NCBI GenBank assembly: GCA_013388565.1
Contig: JACAEZ010000113.1
Location: forward strand, 1-5,529
Length of the DNA: 5,529 bases
From: Campylobacterales bacterium
Lineage (GTDB): Bacteria; Campylobacterota; Campylobacteria; Campylobacterales; JACAEZ01
Direction of reading: 5' to 3'
Shown in pieces: positions 1 through 5,190 of the stretch. The notes beneath the pieces were generated by a model, which ran no database searches, was not told where the DNA came from, and saw only the letters and a program-made list of their open reading frames with translations. Both the position numbers and the translations under genes were made by a program. Position 1 is the stretch's first letter; each line of letters begins with the position of its first letter.

Positions 1-39
1 ATCATATAAGATGGGAGTTTTTTACACTTATTTTTGTTT

Positions 40-117
40 CTACCATTTACTAAATGCCTTTTCTAGTCCACTTAGTGCATCTTTTAATGATATATCATAT
101 CTCATAAATTTATTCAT
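40..117 (-). CDS. Possible small ORF overlapping the pyrC stop (25 aa, hypothetical)
   Basis: A 25-codon frame starts at ATG 117-115, inside the last codons of pyrC, and ends at TAG 42-40. It overlaps the pyrC TAA (112-110) by 8 bases, in an ATGAATAA arrangement typical of translational coupling. The peptide begins MNKFMRYDISLKDALSGLEK and ends AFSKW. It could form one charged amphipathic helix and has no membrane segment. A GGAG lies only 2 bases before the first ATG, which is too close for a good ribosome-binding site. A second in-frame ATG at 105-103 would give 21 aa. I recognise no family. It could be a real small protein, a remnant of a longer gene, or chance. The ATGA-type overlap and position at the operon end are the only support. 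Confidence 0.28.
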   Translation of the reverse strand: MNKFMRYDISLKDALSGLEKAFSKW

Positions 118-1108
118 AACTCCATGAAATGGTTTTATTTGCAAACATTGGTACAACAGTTCCATAATTTTCTGGAACCAAAAAATCTTTTTTAACTAAA
201 ACAACCTCTTTATTAGATAACTCTATATCATATATTTTTTTTGCATTATCACTTACAAATTTTTGTAAATTATCCAATTTATTATGTTTTTCAAATAGTT
301 CCGCTAAACATAAAAGAGCAATAGGAGAGCTAAAAATTCCAGCTGAACCATTTGCACACTCTTTTGAAGATTTTGTATGAGGAGCAGAATCACTTCCAAA
401 AGATACCTTTTCATGAGCATTTAATGCTAAATTTAAAAGAGTTTCTCTATCTTTATATGTTTTAACTATTGGTTTGCAAAATAGATGTGGATTTAATCTT
501 TCGCCAAGTAAATCATCAAGTGTAAAAAGTAGGTGATGAATTGTAATTGTGGCATATAAATTTTCATATTTATCCAACAAATTAGCTAATGTTGTTGTAG
601 AAATATGTTCCATGATTATTTTTAATTTTGGAAACTCTTTTGCTAAATTTTCAAAAATTGGAGCAAATTCTGATTCTCTATCTAGTATAAAACCGTTAGT
701 TTCTCCATGAATACTAAGAGGAATATTATTATTTGACATAAAATCTAACACATCTCTCATGGCACTAAAATCAAGTTCACTTAAACCACTTTCAGAGTTT
801 GTAGTTACACCAGCAGGATAAAGTTTAACAGCTTTTATATAATCTTTTAACTGTTGCAGTTTTTCTACATTTAACTCTTTAGAGTAAAAAACTGTCATGA
901 ATGGTTCAAAATCATCACATTTTGAAGCTTTTAGAATTCGCTTTTTATATGATAGTACATCATCTTTTGAAAATATAGGTGGTGTTAAATTTGGCATTAC
1001 CAAACCACCTCTAAAATATATTGAACTCAAAGGCGCAACATTTTCCAACATCTCATTATCTCTTAAATGCAAGTGCATATCAAATGGTGAATTTAAAACT
1101 AATCTCAT
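110..1108 (-). CDS. pyrC: Dihydroorotase, PyrC (class II, E. coli type)
   Basis: This cytoplasmic zinc amidohydrolase interconverts N-carbamoyl-L-aspartate and L-dihydroorotate, the third step of de novo pyrimidine synthesis. All metal and catalytic motifs are visible: DMHLHLRD at residues 10-17 (metal ligands H12 and H14), MPNLTPP at 38-44, KLYPAGVTTNS at 95-105 (K95 is the expected carbamylated lysine), HGE at 134-136, EH at 167-168 (H168 ligand), and FGSDSAPH at 237-244 (D240 the catalytic aspartate). At 332 aa it is close to the usual length of about 345 aa for the stand-alone enzyme and looks intact. The ATG at 1108 is supported by a strong AGGAGG six bases upstream. It follows the histidine kinase gene by 15 bases on the same strand, so it is probably the last large gene of the operon. 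Linkage to signalling genes has no obvious metabolic logic. The identification is secure. Confidence 0.97.
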   Translation of the reverse strand: MRLVLNSPFDMHLHLRDNEMLENVAPLSSIYFRGGLVMPNLTPPIFSKDDVLSYKKRILKASKCDDFEPFMTVFYSKELNVEKLQQLKDYIKAVKLYPAGVTTNSESGLSELDFSAMRDVLDFMSNNNIPLSIHGETNGFILDRESEFAPIFENLAKEFPKLKIIMEHISTTTLANLLDKYENLYATITIHHLLFTLDDLLGERLNPHLFCKPIVKTYKDRETLLNLALNAHEKVSFGSDSAPHTKSSKECANGSAGIFSSPIALLCLAELFEKHNKLDNLQKFVSDNAKKIYDIELSNKEVVLVKKDFLVPENYGTVVPMFANKTISWSYE

Positions 1109-1114
1109 GAAACC

Positions 1115-1120
1115 CCTCCT
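1115..1120 (-). promoter_or_regulatory. Strong ribosome-binding site for pyrC
   Basis: The minus strand reads AGGAGG within AAAGGAGGGG, six bases before the pyrC ATG. It fills nearly the whole 15-base gap after the kinase stop codon. It is the best Shine-Dalgarno sequence in the window, which suggests pyrC is translated efficiently and independently of the upstream gene even if it is cotranscribed. Confidence 0.85.
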
Positions 1121-1123
1121 TTT

Positions 1124-2959
1124 TTAAACTATAGGCAATGTTATAATAAATCTTGTATCACCTTCTTTGCTGATTACATCTAATTTTCCATTCATATTTC
1201 TTTCAATAATCATTTTTGACATATAAAGTCCAATTCCAGTACCTACTGATTCATCTTTTGTACTAAAGTATGGTTCAAAAATCTTATTTAATATCTCTTG
1301 TTTGATACCGTTTGCATTATCTTTGATAATAATTTTTATATTTGCTCCATCTTTTAATACAGTTATCTCTATAACACCCTCATACTCTTTATCTATCTCT
1401 TTTTTTTCTAATATTGCATCTTTTGCATTATTTAAAATATTTAAAATTGTCTGTTTAAACTCATTTTGAAGACCAAATGCTTCAATATCATCTTCTAAAT
1501 TTAGTATAGTTTTGATATTCAACTGTTCTAATTGAGCCTCTAATATTTCATAAGTATAAAGTATTGCACTTTTTAAATTGAAATTGGTTTTATCTTTTGA
1601 TACTCTAAAAAAGTTTCTAAAATTATCTATGGTTTTAGACATAAACTCTATATGGTTCATGGATTTTTTTATCAATTCTCTTATAGTTGTCTCATCTAAC
1701 TCACCATCTTCATAAATATCTTCAAAACTTTGAATTAATAATCCAACTGCATTTAATGGTTGTCTCCATTGATGAGCTATCATGCCCATCATTTCACCCA
1801 TTGTAGCCATTTTTGATTGTTGTATCATGATTTGTTCTTGTTCTCTTCGGATATTTAACTCTTTTTTTACCTCTTCTTGAAGATTATTATTTAACTCTTC
1901 AAGCTGTTTTTGCATCTCTTTTCTCTTTGAAACATCTCTTAAAACTATTAAAGTTGATTGATAACCTTTATAATTAGTTGGTACTATTTTAGCCTCTACA
2001 TAAACCTTTGTACCATCATTTTTTACAATTAAAGCTTCACTTAAACTATACTCAACATCTTCACTAAATATCTCAATATCTTCTAAATTTTGTGGATTTA
2101 TAAAATCCCAAATCATTTTCCCTTCTACTTCATATTTACTATTTTTTTCAAATAGTGCCAATCCTTCATCATTTATAAAAAGTACTTCACCTCTATAATG
2201 TATGATTATTGCATCTGGCAAACTCTCTATTAAATCTTTGTAATTTTTTTCACTCTTTTCAAGTAACACTTTTATCTTTTCATTTTTTGTTACCTCTTGT
2301 TTTAGAGTATTATTTATTTCATATAAATTTTTTGTTTTTTCTTTAAATTTTTCTTCTATATTTTGCTGTAGTTTTTTCAGTTCATTCTCTGCCATTTTCT
2401 TATATGTAATATCTTGCAATTGACACATATAATATTTTTTATCATCTTCTATTTGAATCATTATATTTGCTAAGAAGTAGCAGTGCATGATAGGAAAATT
2501 AAGTTCTGTTTTTAGTATTTCATTTGTTATTGGAGTTAAATTCATGAGTTCATGAAGAAAACTCTCTACTTGTGATTCGTTTAAATGTATTAAAAAATTT
2601 TTACCTTTTACTATTGTGGGATAGTTTATTTTTACAAAATTATTTGTTTTTAGGATATTCAACTCTTCATCTAAAATAATAAATCCAATTTGAATATTGT
2701 CTAAAAAAACATCTATTAGATTATCACTAGCTAAAAAATCAGATATTATATTTTTTGAGTTTGTTTGATTTTCTAAAAAACCTTTAAGTTTAAAATCATT
2801 TTTTGATTGAGAGTCTATAATGTAACTTATATAATTATTTATCTCTTCAAAAATTCTTTCAATAAGTTTGTACTCTTGTTTTATTAAGTCAACCTCATCG
2901 ACCTCTAAAACAAGTTCTGATATATCTACAATATTACATCTATCATTTAAAGTTTCCAT
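1124..2959 (-). CDS. Cytoplasmic PAS-PAS sensor histidine kinase
   Basis: A 611-aa two-component histidine kinase expected to autophosphorylate on H396 and pass phosphate to an unseen response regulator. In order: a helical N-terminus (about 1-75), a divergent PAS-like domain (about 80-188), a long charged coiled coil (about 188-240), a more typical PAS domain (about 240-345, ending VLRDVSKRKEMQ), a second coiled coil (345-385), the HisKA dimerisation helix with H-box AHQWRQPLN (395-403), then the ATPase domain. The ATPase shows the N-box NILNNAKDA (507-515), G1-like DNANGI (547-552), F-box FEPYFSTK (561-568) and G2 GTGIGL (573-578). No signal peptide or membrane span is visible, so it should sense something inside the cell. 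No haem or flavin ligand motif is obvious in the PAS domains. No receiver domain or response regulator gene lies in the window, so partner and signal are unknown. The ATG start is backed by GAGGA overlapping the upstream stop codon. Confidence 0.93.
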   Translation of the reverse strand: METLNDRCNIVDISELVLEVDEVDLIKQEYKLIERIFEEINNYISYIIDSQSKNDFKLKGFLENQTNSKNIISDFLASDNLIDVFLDNIQIGFIILDEELNILKTNNFVKINYPTIVKGKNFLIHLNESQVESFLHELMNLTPITNEILKTELNFPIMHCYFLANIMIQIEDDKKYYMCQLQDITYKKMAENELKKLQQNIEEKFKEKTKNLYEINNTLKQEVTKNEKIKVLLEKSEKNYKDLIESLPDAIIIHYRGEVLFINDEGLALFEKNSKYEVEGKMIWDFINPQNLEDIEIFSEDVEYSLSEALIVKNDGTKVYVEAKIVPTNYKGYQSTLIVLRDVSKRKEMQKQLEELNNNLQEEVKKELNIRREQEQIMIQQSKMATMGEMMGMIAHQWRQPLNAVGLLIQSFEDIYEDGELDETTIRELIKKSMNHIEFMSKTIDNFRNFFRVSKDKTNFNLKSAILYTYEILEAQLEQLNIKTILNLEDDIEAFGLQNEFKQTILNILNNAKDAILEKKEIDKEYEGVIEITVLKDGANIKIIIKDNANGIKQEILNKIFEPYFSTKDESVGTGIGLYMSKMIIERNMNGKLDVISKEGDTRFIITLPIV

Positions 2960-2963
2960 ATAA

Positions 2964-2968
2964 TCCTC
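2964..2968 (-). promoter_or_regulatory. Kinase ribosome-binding site overlapping the upstream stop
   Basis: The minus strand reads TGAGGATTATATG. The TGA stop of the GGDEF-like gene supplies part of the GAGGA Shine-Dalgarno sequence, four bases before the gap ends at the kinase ATG. This fixes the kinase start at 2959 and suggests that its translation is coupled to that of the GGDEF-like gene. Confidence 0.7.
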
Positions 2969-3851
2969 AAATGTTTACTATTGTATTATTTTCATTAAAA
3001 CAGAGTGCACTAAAACTATTTCCTATTTTTTCAAATATATTATTAAAAGTGTCCCCTTTTTGATGAGAATAAATTATTAATGTTGTAAAAAATTTAACAT
3101 CTACATTATTATAAATTACTCTATTTTTATTTAGATGGTTTAATATTCTTTTTGCACTATTGGTTGTATCATCTGTATGAGAACGATTAAATATAATTAC
3201 AAATCTATAATCGCTTACTCGATAAATTCTATTCTCTTTTCTAACTAATGATTTAATAACTAATGATAAAAATAGATTTGTCTTTTTGACTATCTCTTGA
3301 CCATATATTGTAGAAAAATTTGAAAAATTATTTATGTTTATTGTTAAAATGTTTAAATCAAGTTTTTTGTCCAATCCATGCATTAATATAATATTTAAAT
3401 CCTCTTTTAAAGCCTTCATGTTAAATAGTTTTGTTAGTTTATCTATTTGACTATTCTCTTCTAAATGGTTTATTTTTGTAGCTATCTCTTTTATTTTTGA
3501 ATTTGCATCATTTATATGTGTAATAAGTCTATTATGAAACTCATCAAAATGTTTTTTTAATTCACTTTTATCTAAAGAGTCTATAGAGTCATTTATTTTT
3601 GTAAAATTATCTTTTGTTAGAGTGTCTAAATTTTCATTAGATTGAGCATATATTGCAAGACTCTCTTTGATAGAATCAATACAAGTTTTAAATTTTTCAA
3701 TAGCCTCTTTATTACTTGATAGTTTAAATTCATCTAATATAGCAGTTATGAAATATGTGACGACTTGTGTGTCTATATTATTGTCTTCTATTAAAGAGGT
3801 GGTATTATTTAGATGTTTATTTACTATATCTTTAAATTGGTCTATATTCAT
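2967..3851 (-). CDS. Degenerate GGDEF-domain protein (probably not a diguanylate cyclase)
   Basis: This 294-aa soluble protein has a helical, coiled-coil-rich N-terminal half (about 1-132) and a C-terminal domain (about 135-294) with the GGDEF fold outline. DKLTKLFNMKAL at 137-148 matches the usual D-x-LT-x-L-x-N opening. LNILTININNFSNFSTIYG (166-184) matches the DxDxFK..N..G region. IYRVSDYRFVIIF (209-221) occupies the place of R-Y-GGDEF. The signature itself reads S213-D-Y-R-F217, and the first metal aspartate is replaced by N172, so cyclic-di-GMP synthesis is very unlikely. The inhibitory RxxD site position reads R204-K-E-N207, which keeps only the arginine. I infer a non-catalytic role in protein interaction or nucleotide sensing. 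It begins 7 bases after the FlhX-like gene and ends 7 bases before the kinase gene. The ATG start has AAAGG about 10 bases upstream. The fold call is good but the function is unknown. Confidence 0.82.
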   Translation of the reverse strand: MNIDQFKDIVNKHLNNTTSLIEDNNIDTQVVTYFITAILDEFKLSSNKEAIEKFKTCIDSIKESLAIYAQSNENLDTLTKDNFTKINDSIDSLDKSELKKHFDEFHNRLITHINDANSKIKEIATKINHLEENSQIDKLTKLFNMKALKEDLNIILMHGLDKKLDLNILTININNFSNFSTIYGQEIVKKTNLFLSLVIKSLVRKENRIYRVSDYRFVIIFNRSHTDDTTNSAKRILNHLNKNRVIYNNVDVKFFTTLIIYSHQKGDTFNNIFEKIGNSFSALCFNENNTIVNI

Positions 3852-3858
3852 GATATTA

Positions 3859-4137
3859 CTACCTTTGTTTTTTACTAATTTGAGAATTTTGTTCGCTTTT
3901 TAATAACCACACAAACACTTCAGCCGCTGCTTGATATAAAAGAGGTGGTATCTCTTTATCCAAATCTACATCCATCAAAGAATTTACAAGTGCTTCATTT
4001 TCAAAAATTGGTATATTAAACTCTTGTGCTTTTTGCAAAATTTTTTTTGCTATTTCACCGCTTCCTTTTGCTATAACCTTTGGAGCATTTTGTTGCTCTT
4101 TTTTATATTTTAGTGCTACGGCTTTTTGATTTATCAT
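3859..4137 (-). CDS. flhX: FlhX-like stand-alone FlhB C-terminal domain (type III export switch family)
   Basis: This 92-aa protein matches the C-terminal cytoplasmic piece of FlhB/YscU, the flagellar export-gate component that switches substrate specificity. Visible family features are AVALKY (6-11), APKVIAKGSGEIAKKI (18-33), a NIPIFEN stretch (41-47) and EIPPLLYQAAAEVFVWLL (62-79). It begins where FlhB resumes after the NPTH self-cleavage site, so it lacks both the transmembrane domain and the cleavage motif and corresponds to the cleaved FlhB fragment. Similar stand-alone paralogues are known in Campylobacterota; the Helicobacter pylori one is called FlhX and was reported able to replace the FlhB C-terminal fragment. 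The C-terminus (82-92) is polar and lysine-rich. The start lies six bases after the ribE stop, in the same frame, with no clear Shine-Dalgarno sequence, which suggests translational reinitiation. The gene name is by analogy. Confidence 0.85.
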   Translation of the reverse strand: MINQKAVALKYKKEQQNAPKVIAKGSGEIAKKILQKAQEFNIPIFENEALVNSLMDVDLDKEIPPLLYQAAAEVFVWLLKSEQNSQISKKQR

Positions 4138-4143
4138 GATGAT

Positions 4144-4755
4144 TTAGTATGAAAATGATATTCTATCAATATCACTCCATGAAAGCTCTTTTTTATCATG
4201 TTTAAATATATGATATACATATCTAGCAAACATGTCTGTTTCAATATTTACTCTTTTATTTAAACTATAATCTTCAAACAGTGTATTTTTTATTGTGTGA
4301 GGAATAATTGTAATTCTAAATGACTCTTCAAAAACATCATTTACTGTAAGACTAACTCCATCAATAGCAATAGAACCTTTTGGTACTACAAATTTTATAA
4401 ACTCTTTATCTATTGCAATAGTAATATCTGTAGAATTTTGAGTTTTTTTGATATTTTTTATAACACCTATACAATCTATATGCCCTTGAATAATGTGACC
4501 TTCAACTCTATCACTAAGTTTCATAGCAGGTTCTATATGAACTTTTGTTTTATAATTTTCAAGTGCTAAAATATTTTTTGATTCACTTCCTATTTCAACA
4601 CTAAAAGTTGGATAATCTATCTCAACCACTGTCAAACAAGCTCCATTAATTGCAATGGAATCTCCAACTTTAGGCTTATGGTTTGCTTTGATTATTAAAA
4701 CATTGTTTTTAAAATCAACAACTTCACCAAATTCTCTTATTAATCCTGTAAACAT
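4144..4755 (-). CDS. ribE: Riboflavin synthase alpha subunit
   Basis: It catalyses the dismutation of two 6,7-dimethyl-8-ribityllumazine molecules to riboflavin, the last step of vitamin B2 synthesis. The 203-aa protein shows the family's internal duplication: lumazine-binding barrel 1 at about 1-88 and barrel 2 at about 89-185. The hallmark N-terminus MFTGLI is intact. The repeated barrel motif appears as GDSIAINGACLTV (31-43) and GSIAIDGVSLTV (127-138). By alignment with the E. coli enzyme, C40, H92 (in QGHID) and S135 match residues discussed as active-site residues. The last 18 or so residues form a polar tail after the usual helix YVYHIF. The start follows the membrane-protein stop by only 2 bases, and its ribosome-binding site GGAAG lies inside that gene's final codons. 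No FMN riboswitch could fit in this gap, and no other rib gene is nearby. In some naming schemes this gene is called ribC. Confidence 0.96.
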   Translation of the reverse strand: MFTGLIREFGEVVDFKNNVLIIKANHKPKVGDSIAINGACLTVVEIDYPTFSVEIGSESKNILALENYKTKVHIEPAMKLSDRVEGHIIQGHIDCIGVIKNIKKTQNSTDITIAIDKEFIKFVVPKGSIAIDGVSLTVNDVFEESFRITIIPHTIKNTLFEDYSLNKRVNIETDMFARYVYHIFKHDKKELSWSDIDRISFSY

Positions 4756-4757
4756 AC

Positions 4758-5153
4758 CTAAACTTCCATTAATGAGATAAATAGTAACACTGGATAAATT
4801 ATTACATTTAAAAACTTTAATCTATTTGAAACTTCCATATCTTGAGAAAAAAAGAGTTCTAAGAAATTCTTATCATTATTATTAATTTTATCGAATATAT
4901 AAAGTTTTATAGATATGTCAATAAATTTTACTATAATAATTGAGATTAGAAGAAGATTATATATATTTAAACTAATCATGATAAATAAACAGTAATAGAG
5001 CGAAAAGTGACGAATGAAAAAAAGAATTGGATTATTGTTGTAGTAAAAGTAGAGATTTTTTACTATCTCTTTAAACGAGCCACCTTTTTGCCAAATGGCT
5101 TCTATTATTTCTAAACAAAAGAGTATAATTGCGATTAATAAAATATTTTCCAT
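4758..5153 (-). CDS. Small integral membrane protein, function unknown
   Basis: This 131-aa protein is strongly hydrophobic and has no family I recognise. Likely membrane segments are residues 2-21, about 43-61, about 64-87 and 113-129, joined by short polar loops: QKGGSFKEIVKN at 22-33 and a charged DKINNNDKNF stretch at 88-97. A histidine-aromatic cluster, RHFSLYYCLF, lies at 48-57. No cytochrome, transporter or protease motif is visible. An in-frame TAA at 5165-5163 sits three codons before the ATG, so translation cannot start further upstream. No Shine-Dalgarno sequence precedes the ATG. It is the first gene of the minus-strand cluster and lies back to back with the copper ATPase gene, so a link to either oxidase assembly or the riboflavin operon is possible but unproven. 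Its base composition matches its neighbours. Confidence is high that it is a gene and low on role. Confidence 0.75.
   Translation of the reverse strand: MENILLIAIILFCLEIIEAIWQKGGSFKEIVKNLYFYYNNNPILFFIRHFSLYYCLFIMISLNIYNLLLISIIIVKFIDISIKLYIFDKINNNDKNFLELFFSQDMEVSNRLKFLNVIIYPVLLFISLMEV
4763..4767 (-). promoter_or_regulatory. ribE ribosome-binding site inside the upstream gene
   Basis: GGAAG on the minus strand lies seven bases before the ribE ATG, within the last codons of the membrane-protein gene. It supports the ATG at 4755, which gives the conserved MFTG terminus, and implies the two genes share a transcript. Confidence 0.6.
5124..5129 (+). promoter_or_regulatory. Candidate -10 element for the ccoI-like gene
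   Basis: A perfect TATAAT lies on the plus strand about 60 bases before the TTG start of the copper ATPase gene, within the start region of the divergent membrane-protein gene. It would give a 5' untranslated leader of roughly 55 bases. No recognisable -35 box precedes it. If real, its transcript would be antisense to the first codons of the membrane-protein gene. Confidence 0.35.
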
Positions 5154-5159
5154 GAAAAA

Positions 5160-5165
5160 ATTTTA
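5160..5165 (-). promoter_or_regulatory. Candidate -10 element for the minus-strand operon
   Basis: The minus strand reads TGTGTAAAATTTTTTCATG. The hexamer TAAAAT is one base off the sigma-70 consensus TATAAT and ends seven bases before the membrane-protein ATG. Transcription from it would begin at or next to the ATG, giving a leaderless or nearly leaderless message. That fits the absence of a Shine-Dalgarno sequence. No good -35 box is seen 17 bases upstream, but Campylobacterota sigma-70 promoters often lack one. In such A+T-rich DNA a chance match is quite possible. Confidence 0.35.
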
Positions 5166-5180
5166 CACAAAATCGGCTTA

Positions 5181-5185
5181 AAGGA
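5181..5185 (+). promoter_or_regulatory. Ribosome-binding site fixing a TTG start for the ccoI-like gene
   Basis: AAGGA lies five bases before TTG 5191-5193. An in-frame TAA at 5179-5181 rules out any earlier start, and the first cysteine pair of the conserved metal-binding domain follows only five codons later. Together these make TTG the only sensible start codon. Confidence 0.8.
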
Positions 5186-5190
5186 TAGAT

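Noticed and set aside
1..109. Rho-independent terminator after pyrC
   Set aside because: No G+C-rich stem followed by a T run was found on the minus strand. Short palindromes such as GATATATC are chance features of A+T-rich DNA.
897..1127. Plus-strand open frame of 76 codons antisense to the start of pyrC
   Set aside because: It lies wholly opposite well-conserved pyrC codons and the pyrC ribosome-binding site, has no family features, and is best explained as a shadow frame.
3667..3903. Plus-strand open frame of 78 codons antisense to the GGDEF-like and flhX genes
   Set aside because: Its hydrophobic look comes from reading A+T-rich coding DNA backwards. It has no upstream ribosome-binding site of note and spans two real genes on the other strand.
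4756..5190. FMN riboswitch upstream of the riboflavin synthase gene
   Set aside because: The gap before ribE is 2 bases and the gap before the operon's first gene is 37 bases. Neither can hold the conserved RFN element, and none of its motifs was seen.
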